A stretch of DNA of 64,000 nt from Adhaeribacter arboris (lineage in GTDB: Bacteria > Bacteroidota > Bacteroidia > Cytophagales > Hymenobacteraceae), in assembly GCF_003023845.1 (NCBI RefSeq), contig NZ_PYFT01000001.1:2852001-2916000 (forward strand). The letters run 5' to 3'. Under the pieces are notes generated by a model. The model did not search any database. It had not been told where the DNA came from and saw only the letters and a program-made list of their open reading frames with translations. Below are positions 15,889 through 24,633 of this stretch, piece after piece. Numbering within the stretch: the stretch's first letter is position 1; each line of letters begins with the position of its first letter. The position numbers and the translations under genes were made by a program.

Positions 15889-16686
15889 CCGGTTCTTTGC
15901 GTAGTCGTACCAATAAGTTTTGTTTTATTTCGGCGGCGGCGGAAAGATTATCCCGGGTTTCTAGTTGGTTGACGCTGTTAATTACATCTTCTTCCAGTTT
16001 GTGCTGAATAAGCTTTTCCTTGGTTAAATCTTTAATGGCGGTGATGCGTACTTGCTTGCCCTGGTAGCGCACATTCTCCCCCTTACTTCTAAATAAAGCT
16101 TGCTACCGTCTTTATGCTTGCCTAAACACTCGTACTTCTCCCGGTAGTTTTGCCCCCTTAACTGCATAATCCTTTCGTAATCTTCCGGCCATATCAGTTC
16201 TTTTACATCGAGGTTTAAAAGTTCCGCTTCCGTATACCCGTAAATCTTACAAGCCTTTTGATTCGCGCTTACCATCTTGCCATCTTCTGTGCGAATGTGC
16301 CCCTCTAAAGAAATAGCCTCCATGGCTTTAAAAAGACTTATTTCTTCTTCTATTTCTTCCCGGGTCGGAATACGCAGCAGGCGCGGGTATAAATAATGCA
16401 AGACAAAAGCCGATATCGCCGTAACCAGGCCACGCATAAAAATTACTCCGCTTTTTAGGTAGAGATTCGGAAAGAAAATACTGGCCAATGTTTCTGTATT
16501 GGTAATTAAGGGTGTGCTAATAAATAACACCACGCAGACAATTACCAAGGGGAAACGCTGGATATCCCGGCGTTTGCGGAACAGGCGGTAGATGTTAAAT
16601 AAAAGCACCCCCGTACCCATCACCAGCATTAGTACGCCGGGTAGAATTAACCAGAAAAAAAGCGGCTGGAGAGGGTACATATCCAT
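15878..16686 (-). pseudogene. Membrane PAS-domain protein with one-base frameshift
   Basis: The first frame (16686 down to about 16080) has three membrane helices (about residues 9-31, 43-62, 77-98) and a PAS domain (EISLFKAMEAISLEGHIRTE, NQKACKIYGYTEAELL). The frame then changes and ends out of frame, while the second frame (to 15878) gives RYQGKQVRITAIKDLTKEK, the normal end of a PAS domain. The switch is at a run of five C on the plus strand (16078-16082); one more base restores EVRGENVRYQGKQV and a 269-residue protein. No kinase or output domain follows. The indel may be a real mutation, phase variation or a sequencing slip. Confidence 0.8.
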
Positions 16687-16713
16687 GTTTCTAGTAAAAA
16701 TTAAAAACTACCC

Positions 16714-16748
16714 GATATAGTTCTAAATTTGCGGAATATATCGCTAAA
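16714..16748. promoter_or_regulatory. Near-palindromic late-block element, copy A
   Basis: GATATAGTTCTAAATTTGCG followed by GAATATATCGCTAAA. The outer GATATA/TATATC arms and the inner TTC...GAA around AAATTT are palindromic. It lies 28 bp upstream of the PAS gene, the head of the lysis block. Two close copies are at 19226-19257 and 52595-52625. Confidence 0.7.
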
Positions 16749-16766
16749 ATAAAAGCATTTAGGGGG

Positions 16767-17375
16767 TTAATTTGAAGGTACTAAGAGTACATTAAAGGTT
16801 TCCCAAGTCGCCGTATCGCTGCTAACGCCTAGCTGTACTTCTAAAGCTATAGTTAAAGCCTGAGTAGTATCAAAACTATAGTTCGTTATCGTTATCGTCG
16901 CCGCCGTTCCACTCGGCGCTATGGTCATGGTAGCACTGGTAGTTGTGTTTATCTGGGCATTGGTAGCGTTTCGGTTAGTTAAGCGAAAACTACCCCGAAA
17001 CGCATTGCCCGTTGTTTGGGTGCGCTGCATAACCGTGGAACCATTCACCCGTAAGCGGAAGGTTTTCGTATTGGCATTATCCGTCCAGCTTAAAATAAAA
17101 TCCATCTGCAAAGTACCATTAGCCCCCATGACGTTGGCCGGAATAGTGCCGGAAAATACCGTTTGTGCCGTTGTGCCGCCAGTATAAGAAGCCGCTACGT
17201 TGTTGGCTAACACTTGCCGGGCGGTATCCTGGCTAATATTGCGTACCACCCCCGCCGAATTTTTCACGTACCATTCTCCATCCGTTTTCGGATAAATTAT
17301 ACTGTACCCACTCGCTGGCGTGGCAGGGTCTGCACTTAGTTGCTGTTTTTGCAGTAGTAAGGTTACGTCTTTCAT
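16767..17375 (-). CDS. Tail-fibre/appendage protein
   Basis: 202 residues, rich in Thr, Asn and Ala with many short strands (TFRLRVNGSTVMQRTQT, ATITITNYSFDTTQ). The N-terminus MKDVTLLLQKQQLSADPATP and YPKTDGEWYVKNSAG is the entry segment typical of phage fibre proteins. It probably forms the outer part of a trimeric receptor-binding fibre with the 17377 protein, from which it is 1 bp away. Confidence 0.65.
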   Translation of the reverse strand: MKDVTLLLQKQQLSADPATPASGYSIIYPKTDGEWYVKNSAGVVRNISQDTARQVLANNVAASYTGGTTAQTVFSGTIPANVMGANGTLQMDFILSWTDNANTKTFRLRVNGSTVMQRTQTTGNAFRGSFRLTNRNATNAQINTTTSATMTIAPSGTAATITITNYSFDTTQALTIALEVQLGVSSDTATWETFNVLLVPSN

Positions 17376-17376
17376 A

Positions 17377-18102
17377 TTATCCTTGAACGACTACCCGATA
17401 AGCGGAAGAAGCTGGTGCCGTCGCAAACGTGATGCTGACATTATTGGCATCCACCACCGCGGCGTCTACTAATACTAATTCTTTTGAACCGCCCGTTTCC
17501 CAGACTTGTACCAACACGTCCGTAGTATTCAGTGCGTGGTTGACGGTGAAGGAAGTATTCGTGCCGTTACCGATAGTGGCGGCGGCTTTCCGGGCTACTA
17601 CCGCCGTATCAACGGCGATGGTACTACCGGAAATAATAATTCCCGTACTCTGCGTATAAGAAGTCCCCTGCCCCGTTTGGATCCATACCAAGGCGGTAGT
17701 ACCCAGCGTAATGGGGGCATCCGTGGTCATTTGCCAGTTGGAATTACCCAGCGTGGTTCCTTGCGAAACAAAAACACTCGCTCCTTCTAATTCCGCGGTG
17801 GCATCGTAGTCCGTGGCTCTTGTCCAGGCACCCGTTGCCACAATATAAATCCCATTAGCGGAACCCGTGCTTTGGTTCTTAACTAATACCCTATCGCCGG
17901 CCACGAGGGAAACGCCATCTACGGTTTGGGCACCGGAAAGAGTAAGGTTCCCGGTAGAGGCCGCTTTTACGGGCTCTTTCCATTTGTAGCCCTGCACGGC
18001 GGCATCTAACTGCGCTTTGTTTACGGCCTCATCGGCGTTTACTCCATTGGCCAGTCCCGAAATTTTATTCGACCCTAATTTTAGTTCATTGGTGAGTTTC
18101 AT
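17377..18102 (-). CDS. Tail-fibre protein
   Basis: 241 residues. The block MKLTNELKLGSNKISGLANG, then NADEAVNKAQLDA, then GDRVLVKNQSTGSANGIYIV is the well-known phage fibre segment (short repeats that join trimeric shafts). The C-terminus has further short strand repeats. It belongs to the receptor-binding apparatus. Confidence 0.75.
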   Translation of the reverse strand: MKLTNELKLGSNKISGLANGVNADEAVNKAQLDAAVQGYKWKEPVKAASTGNLTLSGAQTVDGVSLVAGDRVLVKNQSTGSANGIYIVATGAWTRATDYDATAELEGASVFVSQGTTLGNSNWQMTTDAPITLGTTALVWIQTGQGTSYTQSTGIIISGSTIAVDTAVVARKAAATIGNGTNTSFTVNHALNTTDVLVQVWETGGSKELVLVDAAVVDANNVSITFATAPASSAYRVVVQG

Positions 18103-18108
18103 CTCTAA

Positions 18109-18378
18109 TTAATTAATGTAGACCGTTCCGGCCTGGTTAAAGGTATGATTGATATGGACTTCGTTTAATGACACATGAATGATTTCAGGAATTATCACTT
18201 CGCCGGTGGTGTCGGTACAGGTTACCGAGGGTCGATAACCACGGTTATGGACAATCACCCATTGCAGCGCAGTGGACTTTTGGTAGGTAGTTCCACCGCT
18301 AGAGGAAGAAGGAAAGTTAGAGCTGATGTGCAGCTTTATAGGACTAGGTGCCGGAACAATTATTTTTACTGCTTCCAT
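18109..18378 (-). CDS. Small tail-associated protein
   Basis: 89 residues, beta-rich (KIIVPAPSPIKLHISSNFPS, YRPSVTCTDTTGEVIIPEII). Similar short proteins accompany fibre genes and may cap or decorate them. No family recognised. Confidence 0.6.
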   Translation of the reverse strand: MEAVKIIVPAPSPIKLHISSNFPSSSSGGTTYQKSTALQWVIVHNRGYRPSVTCTDTTGEVIIPEIIHVSLNEVHINHTFNQAGTVYIN

Positions 18379-18379
18379 G

Positions 18380-18712
18380 CTATACCACTCGAATAGTGCC
18401 CATTACATAAGTTATAATTTCTCCCGACTGGAAAGTAAACCGGAGGTCGTAATAAAATTCACCTCGTACTAGTTGTCCTAAAGCTACTAGGCGTACTTGA
18501 TTACCTTGCACAGCTAAGCCATTGCCTACCGAAAAGGTAAATAAGACGTTTGTATCTCCTGCATTTCTTTTCACCACCATTTGAATCGTAGAGGCGATTA
18601 CCGGTAAAGGAGTATCCGCTTCGTTATAGAATTCCAGTACGGCCGCCAGTGTATCTCCTTGGTAGAGGTGAATGTCTAAATTCTCGGCACAAAGTAGGTT
18701 GAGCGTTGCCAT
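18380..18712 (-). CDS. Small tail-associated beta-sandwich protein
   Basis: 110 residues: ENLDIHLYQGDTLAAVLEFY, then RGEFYYDLRFTFQSGEIITY. The alternation of strand and turn resembles Ig-like or upper-baseplate fibre adaptors. It is 2 bp downstream of the 18715 gene. Confidence 0.6.
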   Translation of the reverse strand: MATLNLLCAENLDIHLYQGDTLAAVLEFYNEADTPLPVIASTIQMVVKRNAGDTNVLFTFSVGNGLAVQGNQVRLVALGQLVRGEFYYDLRFTFQSGEIITYVMGTIRVV

Positions 18713-18714
18713 AG

Positions 18715-19188
18715 TTAGTTGATAGTAGCTAGTATTTGTGCGTGGAGCGCTAATAAGTCGGTTTTAAAAGCTTCGTAGTGTCTGAACCGGACAATAATTT
18801 CGCCGACATAATTTTTAAGCGTGGTGCGGTTGCAGCCTAATAACTGGCTGACCTGGAGAGTAATGCCTTTTAATGCCGGTTTTTGGATCAAACCGTAAAG
18901 TTTTTCCGGTTGGAAACAAATGAGCAACAAGGCTAGAAACTCTTTTCGGTATTGGACAAGTTTCAAATCTACTTTGTATCCGTACACGTGCAATTGCTCT
19001 GGGTTGATTTGTCGAATCTGGCAATACACGTGCAGTAGTTGGGGAATGAGGCTAAAATCGGTGAGGGTTTGTTTCGGTAAGATGGTAGCGAGTTCTTCGG
19101 TAATTTTTTTATTTACCTCCGGGTATTTTGTGCGCAAGTAACTCACCACCAGGTCCGGTGCGTAGCTGTTCAATCTTAATGCTCCCAT
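18715..19188 (-). CDS. All-helical protein with HTH-like segment
   Basis: 157 residues, strongly helical and basic. KGITLQVSQLLGCNRTTLKNYVGEI looks like a helix-turn-helix (ITLQVSQLLG / CNRTTLKNY as the recognition helix). It is unlike the neighbouring beta-rich tail genes and starts just below the palindromic element at 19226-19257. It may be a DNA-binding regulator of the late genes, but this rests only on the local pattern. Confidence 0.55.
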   Translation of the reverse strand: MGALRLNSYAPDLVVSYLRTKYPEVNKKITEELATILPKQTLTDFSLIPQLLHVYCQIRQINPEQLHVYGYKVDLKLVQYRKEFLALLLICFQPEKLYGLIQKPALKGITLQVSQLLGCNRTTLKNYVGEIIVRFRHYEAFKTDLLALHAQILATIN

Positions 19189-19225
19189 AAGAGTAAAGCC
19201 ATATTCTACAAAGCAAAGTAAATAT

Positions 19226-19257
19226 AGCGATATATTCCGTAAATTTAGAACTATATC
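19226..19257. promoter_or_regulatory. Near-palindromic late-block element, copy B
   Basis: On the plus strand AGCGATATATTCCGTAAATT followed by TAGAACTATATC; on the minus strand it reads as copy A does on the plus strand. It lies 38 bp upstream of the 18715 gene start, and its TAAATTTA could serve as a -7 element there. Confidence 0.7.
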
Positions 19258-19267
19258 AGCATATTAA

Positions 19268-22063
19268 TTAACCTAATTCCCCTAACCGTTGCCAGTAAAC
19301 CCCATCAAACGTATATTCATCGGTCCATTCACATTTCATGCGGGTAGTTAAGCCTTTGCCGTAGATATTGTTCCCTTGCCCCACTACGTAGAGGTCAATC
19401 GGTTTTTCGTGTTTCACGCGGATTTTTCGACCGGTAGTGGGTGAAGGTAGTTGAATAGTGCCGTTCGCGTTAGCGGTATAAATTATCTCAAAATCGTCTT
19501 CCTGGCAGGCGTATGTCGTAATGTTTGGCTCTAGCCGACGAATATTCACGCTCTGAGAGCCTTTCATTTCAAAACCGCCTCGGACAGATAACCCAATATT
19601 ACGTCCCCCTCCCGAAGCCTCTACGATGACGCCGTAGTTAGTACCAAAGGGATTCGGCTCCTGGTTGACAAAATACCCTACGGCCCGAATCCCACTAGAA
19701 GGCGGTAAGATATTACTACCAATCCGGGCCTCGGCGTATTTACCATTGCCGAAACTTTTCCGGTTGATAATGTAGGCATCCTGATCCGAATCGTTCATCA
19801 GCCCGTAATTGTCTATTTCCCAATTGCCAATCTTACCCGATTTTGCCAGAATGGCCGCTTCAATCACGGCGTTATTCATGTAGACCAATCCGTTATCGTA
19901 CACCCGAAAAGGGGCTACTTCCCGGTTCGCGTAGGTATCCCCGGCGAAAAAACGAATGGTACTGCCTTCGCCAATCACGCCGGCGTTTACACCTTGCTCG
20001 TTACCTAAGAGAATGTTGCCGGAGGTTATCAGGTTGCCATCTACTATAGAGCTGGTACCATTATTACCAAATTTGATTTTACCTTCAATTTCTCCCGTAT
20101 CTAAATCAAAAGAAGTCAGACCATCCGCGCTTTTAATTTTACCCGTGGTAATCTCCCTCCCGGAAATGAAAGAAAAACCGTAAGTTAGCGTTAAGGGCCG
20201 GAAGTTATCAATCACCGAACCGAGTTCACCAATGGTGAAATGATAAAAAGATGGATCAGCATCGACTAGTATCGCTTTGGGATTCAGCACAATTTCCCCG
20301 GCATCGGTAGTACGACTGCATCTAGCGTAGATAAAGTAAGGAGAAGAAGGGTCTAAGCCCGTTAACTCGGCTCCCGAAATTTGCCATACCTTTACGCTAT
20401 CGGCAATGGTGAAGTGATGCAACGAGCCGGAAGTCCAGGCAAAACGGTTGGCATCGGACTGGTAGTTAGCGGCAAAGCGAATGTCCCGTAAAATGAATTG
20501 CTGCGACCTAGAACCGGTCAGTAACCCCATCGTTTCCACAAACAAGGGCTTTATTTTTTCGGTAAAATAATTCCCCTCCGGGTCGAACACTCCCCGAATA
20601 TATTCTTGGATGGATTTGTAATTAATCTTAGCCCGTTGCACGTCCGTTAATCGGTTCAGCGCAATGACCCTTTCAATCTTCTCCTGGGCGGCGTACTGCC
20701 TTACCACGGGTGCGATTGTAACGGTATCGGCTAACTCTAGCTGGTAAGCGTAAGGATCGTGTAAATCCCTAACCAGGCCGGTTATTCGAATGTTTCGATC
20801 TAAATGTAAATCCGCATCGGTAATTTTGACGTAATCGCCGAGCTTTAAACTAATCTTCTCTTTTTTAAAATGTAAAGGGTCACATTCCACCGCGTAGATG
20901 ACGCGAGGGCTGCAATTCTGGTCCAGGTAGGCTTGCGCTTTGAGGTGCAGTTCCTTTTCAGCCGCAACAATGTAGCTATCCGGCATTAGCAAGTCTACCA
21001 AAACGTACTCGTCGCCAATGGACGGACGGAGCAAAGCCGAAGGTACTTCCATCGCTTTTTCCTGCTCGTTTTTATTTAATGCAAAAACCTTGGTAGCCGC
21101 ATTATAGGTGCCTTCAAACTCATAACCCGCTAGTTGTCCTGTATTAAAAACGACTTTAAACCCTAACCCGGGTAAAAGGTGCGCGTTTACGTCAAAGTCG
21201 AGGCTGCTATCTTCAAATAACAAAGGACTTTCGGCAATATTGGTTATTGTGCCGGTGCGATGCGGATAAATATCCTCAAATATTTCGGTGTGCTCAATAA
21301 CCCCGTAGAACTCGGTATTTTCTTCCAAGTACACGCCATTTTGCACCGTTACCCCGTCCGGATGCAGGAAAGGTAGTTTTAACCGGTTGGAATAATTGCG
21401 GTAGGTGGCCGGTAAGTTTTTACTGCCGCCGTAGGCGTACAAACGGGTAACTAATTGCTTTTCCGGTACATTGTTCCGCGTAATTTTATATAAACCCTTC
21501 CCTTTACCGTACTCAAATGCCAATCCGGAAACCGCGCCCTTAGTGGCTAAATGAATAGTTTTGTTTTCAATCCAAAATTCAGTATTAAATTCTTCCGCTA
21601 ACCGGGAAAGCACCTGTAAACAGTTTTCTTTACTGAAAGTTAGGTTTTTAAATTCCGTATCGGCCACCGTTCCCATATTCCAGCCCGGACTAATGCGGTT
21701 GGCGTTACGAAGCAAGAGTTTGATAAAGGTTTCAGCGTTGCCCATAAGCGAAAAATCCGCTTCTTTCAGGGTATTATCATCACCTAACATCATGTACTGC
21801 ACCTTGGCTAAATTATAGCCTTCCGCTTCAAAGGTGCATTCATAGTGAAACTCTCGGCTATTTTCCTTTTGAACTACGGTTAATTGATTTAGGTAATGCG
21901 GTTCGTTGTAAACCAGAATGCTATCCCCAATTGTAAAGTCAAAGGCCTCGGGTAAGTCAAAAGAAAGCTGCACGACGTTAACCGACATGAGTTTTTTGGT
22001 CTGGCTTCCTACGGGCCGGACGGAAAGTAAAACGTTATTGCCGCGTACTATGTCGTAGTTCAT
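19268..22063 (-). CDS. Tail-tip / tail-associated protein, large
   Basis: 931 residues. The N-terminal part (MNYDIVRGNNVLLSVRPVGS, FHYECTFEAEGYNLAKVQ) resembles the tail-tip protein family that includes phage Tal and Bacteroidota prophage tail endopeptidases. The middle has a long strand-rich shaft and the C-terminus (IYGKGLTTRMKCEWTDEYTF) another small domain. It likely forms the hub of the tail tip. It starts at the stop of the lyase-like 22060 gene. Confidence 0.7.
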   Translation of the reverse strand: MNYDIVRGNNVLLSVRPVGSQTKKLMSVNVVQLSFDLPEAFDFTIGDSILVYNEPHYLNQLTVVQKENSREFHYECTFEAEGYNLAKVQYMMLGDDNTLKEADFSLMGNAETFIKLLLRNANRISPGWNMGTVADTEFKNLTFSKENCLQVLSRLAEEFNTEFWIENKTIHLATKGAVSGLAFEYGKGKGLYKITRNNVPEKQLVTRLYAYGGSKNLPATYRNYSNRLKLPFLHPDGVTVQNGVYLEENTEFYGVIEHTEIFEDIYPHRTGTITNIAESPLLFEDSSLDFDVNAHLLPGLGFKVVFNTGQLAGYEFEGTYNAATKVFALNKNEQEKAMEVPSALLRPSIGDEYVLVDLLMPDSYIVAAEKELHLKAQAYLDQNCSPRVIYAVECDPLHFKKEKISLKLGDYVKITDADLHLDRNIRITGLVRDLHDPYAYQLELADTVTIAPVVRQYAAQEKIERVIALNRLTDVQRAKINYKSIQEYIRGVFDPEGNYFTEKIKPLFVETMGLLTGSRSQQFILRDIRFAANYQSDANRFAWTSGSLHHFTIADSVKVWQISGAELTGLDPSSPYFIYARCSRTTDAGEIVLNPKAILVDADPSFYHFTIGELGSVIDNFRPLTLTYGFSFISGREITTGKIKSADGLTSFDLDTGEIEGKIKFGNNGTSSIVDGNLITSGNILLGNEQGVNAGVIGEGSTIRFFAGDTYANREVAPFRVYDNGLVYMNNAVIEAAILAKSGKIGNWEIDNYGLMNDSDQDAYIINRKSFGNGKYAEARIGSNILPPSSGIRAVGYFVNQEPNPFGTNYGVIVEASGGGRNIGLSVRGGFEMKGSQSVNIRRLEPNITTYACQEDDFEIIYTANANGTIQLPSPTTGRKIRVKHEKPIDLYVVGQGNNIYGKGLTTRMKCEWTDEYTFDGVYWQRLGELG

Positions 22064-22785
22064 AAGTATACAATAGCCATATCTTTGTCGGGTATTATAT
22101 CCCGAATATTCGCCGTGCCTTTACCCCAACAGATTTCATCGTAGTAGATAATAAGTTTATCCACGTTGGGCCCCCATCTCCGCTTGTACTTGCCGAACTT
22201 GGGATAATCGGCCATAATGCTATTATTATAACCGGTAGGGCCCGAGTACTTAATTATTTGGTAGAGCTTTATTACTCCCGTAACCGGGTCGGGCTTACTC
22301 ATAAAGCCGTTTACCCAGCCGTCCGAGTTGTAGGAAATATTAACGTCCCAATAAAAATCCACCCATCTATCTTTCGGTGGGGCACCTAAATCAAATAACT
22401 CCGAGCCATCCGGGTCGGTCTTGCCGAGGGTGGCTCCGTAGTTAATTTTATAGTACATTTTAGGGCCTTTGATAAAAATCCCTCGGGGAGGAGTTCGGGT
22501 ATCCCAGCCGTGTTCCTGCATACAGTAGCAGTAGTAATCCGAGACGTCTAAATCATTCGGGAAATCGCTTGATCCCATGTAAATGGAATAGGCGAATTTC
22601 CGCTTGGTAAAAAGTAGATCCGTATCGTTAATTTTAATCTCCGAACGGCCCTTATTGCCCACGGTAACGGTAGAATCGGCGCGCATTTCAAAGCGACCCG
22701 ATTTACCTCCGGGGAAACGGCTCCGAATGGAGGACACCCCAAAACCATAATCCTCGTAGACTTCCTGTTTAAAGTTGGGGTTCAA
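22060..22785 (-). CDS. Lyase-like tail protein
   Basis: 241 residues, no signal peptide. A RSRFPGGKSGRFEMRADSTV start and GRSEIKI, ..., then DKLIIYYDEICWGKGTANIR at the end follow the heparin/alginate-lyase jelly-roll pattern, like the 13676 lipoprotein but without anchor or linker. It lies between the tail-tip gene and the fibre gene, so it is probably a virion depolymerase that opens a polysaccharide capsule. Catalytic residues cannot be assigned with certainty. Confidence 0.6.
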   Translation of the reverse strand: MNPNFKQEVYEDYGFGVSSIRSRFPGGKSGRFEMRADSTVTVGNKGRSEIKINDTDLLFTKRKFAYSIYMGSSDFPNDLDVSDYYCYCMQEHGWDTRTPPRGIFIKGPKMYYKINYGATLGKTDPDGSELFDLGAPPKDRWVDFYWDVNISYNSDGWVNGFMSKPDPVTGVIKLYQIIKYSGPTGYNNSIMADYPKFGKYKRRWGPNVDKLIIYYDEICWGKGTANIRDIIPDKDMAIVYL

Positions 22786-23009
22786 CGCACCCCATCGAAG
22801 TTAGATTGGGCTATAATTTGGCTCAGATCGCGCTCGTAACCTCCCGTTGGGTTGTACTGGCATAAATTCTGATCGTGAACAGTGGCCTTATCGTTGTAGT
22901 TAGTCGCGTTTTTATCCATACAGCCCACAATTTCCGTGGGCGGCAACGTAACCCCGCCGTAGCTTAATTGATTCTGCCTATCAATAATATCTCTAATCAA
23001 TAAAGCCAT
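22782..23009 (-). CDS. Small linker protein of the tail module
   Basis: 75 residues; GCMDKNATNYNDKATVHDQN is a C-x-N-Y-N segment of a type found in repeat linkers of bacterial surface proteins. It overlaps both neighbours by four or fewer bases. The C-terminal GYERDLSQIIAQSNFDGVR may bind the following lyase-like protein. Confidence 0.6.
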   Translation of the reverse strand: MALLIRDIIDRQNQLSYGGVTLPPTEIVGCMDKNATNYNDKATVHDQNLCQYNPTGGYERDLSQIIAQSNFDGVR

Positions 23010-24632
23010 TTACCAAGTTGTCAAAACGTTGGAAGAATAAGCCGAATCCGGCAAGTTGGTACTGGAATTATCTAGTGCCCGAATTTTAGCATAGTAAGTT
23101 TGTCCAGTCGTTAAATTTCCTTTGCCTCCGCCGGTTAATGGGTAGGTGTAAGTAGTTGCTAGCTTGTTTGGGTTATTTTCGGCGGGTAAATACACTGTTG
23201 TCCAGCCGTCCACCCCGTTAAAAGAAATCTGAATCTGGTAGGTACTTGCTCCTTGTACAGCGTTCCAAACGTACTTAATACCGGAGGCGGTTTTACTGGC
23301 CGCAAAGCCCGTAGGTACGGCTAAAGAACTAACGGTAACCGTTCCTCCGGCTAATGAATCCCAGACCATTGTTTTTGTTAATTGCCGCCAACCTAGCAAA
23401 GTTGTGGCGTTGGCGGAGGTAGAGGGTGCCACGGGAGGGGCTTGCCCATAAAAACTAACGGCATACCCGGTAGCACCTTGTTCAATTTCGACTAAACCCG
23501 AACTTCCAATATTTACCGCTGCGGCGGATGCGCCAGTAGGTTTTAGGGTAGTAACCCCAGTAATGCGAATAAAAACATTAGGCCGCAAAGGATTATACTC
23601 CCAGGTTGTAATGCCGTTGGGTACACAAATAATAGTTTCCGGCGTGGTATCTATCACACTAGCTTTACTGGTAACCGTATCCCAATTAGTTACTTTTTGC
23701 AAGGTAATATCGTCTAGCACATCCGAGTTAGGCAGTTCGGCGCTTTCTATAATTCGCCGGTAACGACTTTCAGCGGCTACCCAATAAAACCGGAAACTAT
23801 GCACCTGAATCTGGTTAACAATAGGTAAGGAGGCGGGTAAATCGCCGGTAAAAAAGTTGCCATCCCAGGCTAAATCAATATCCTTATTCGCCGTTACGGT
23901 AAAGTTTAAGGTAAACGGTGCCCCTCCCAAACGATCGGCGATACTGATGGTTAAAGCCGCGTTGACCGAGGTGTTAATATTGGTAACTTCAATACTAGCG
24001 TTTACCGCAATGGTGGCAGGACCGGCGTTGGAAATATTAGTAATCGGTTGCCGGGCGGCAATATCAAAGTTAGCCGTGTTGTTGGTGTACCGGGCAGCTA
24101 GAGTGCCAGCATCGTTAAAAGTAGTCGTGTTGCGGAGGCGAAGAATCAAGCCGCCTTCGTACAATAACTGTCCTCCCTGGTAGGTATTGCCAACCGTGTA
24201 TAGAACTGGTTTACCCGAGTTGCCTTCAAAGAAGGTTTTTAAATCTTTGGACCTGATTAACTTATCACTCCCGGTCGTTGGTTCGGTATCATAAGCCGGT
24301 ACAAAAACGTTCGCCGTAATGTAATCGGCTACGGCTTTGCCCGAAACCGGGTCCGTACCGTTGGAAGTAACGGTACCTGCTACCGTACCATTTTTCCCAA
24401 CTGGTTCATAATACGTTTTACCCGCTTCCGTTAATGGATTGGGATAAGGAGCCGTTAAGGGTAATGCGGTGCCATTGCGGTAGAAACCCTGCCAAATAAC
24501 CATCGAAGGATTGCTGGCATCTCGCACCTGGATTTGCCGGGTGTCGTTAATTGGATACTTAATATTGGCATCCCAAAAGGTTATTTCATCTTCCCCAGTG
24601 CCGCCGTTAAATCGGATATCTACTTCTGCCAT
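23010..24632 (-). CDS. Tail fibre with fibronectin type III-like end
   Basis: 540 residues, Thr/Asn-rich. A short-repeat fibre shaft takes most of the protein; near the C-terminus AVQGASTYQIQISFNGVDGW and TGQTYYAKIRALDNSS mark a fibronectin type III domain. Such domains are common in phage tails and bind surface sugars. It is 2 bp from the 24634 gene. Confidence 0.7.
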   Translation of the reverse strand: MAEVDIRFNGGTGEDEITFWDANIKYPINDTRQIQVRDASNPSMVIWQGFYRNGTALPLTAPYPNPLTEAGKTYYEPVGKNGTVAGTVTSNGTDPVSGKAVADYITANVFVPAYDTEPTTGSDKLIRSKDLKTFFEGNSGKPVLYTVGNTYQGGQLLYEGGLILRLRNTTTFNDAGTLAARYTNNTANFDIAARQPITNISNAGPATIAVNASIEVTNINTSVNAALTISIADRLGGAPFTLNFTVTANKDIDLAWDGNFFTGDLPASLPIVNQIQVHSFRFYWVAAESRYRRIIESAELPNSDVLDDITLQKVTNWDTVTSKASVIDTTPETIICVPNGITTWEYNPLRPNVFIRITGVTTLKPTGASAAAVNIGSSGLVEIEQGATGYAVSFYGQAPPVAPSTSANATTLLGWRQLTKTMVWDSLAGGTVTVSSLAVPTGFAASKTASGIKYVWNAVQGASTYQIQISFNGVDGWTTVYLPAENNPNKLATTYTYPLTGGGKGNLTTGQTYYAKIRALDNSSTNLPDSAYSSNVLTTW

Positions 24633-24633
24633 A

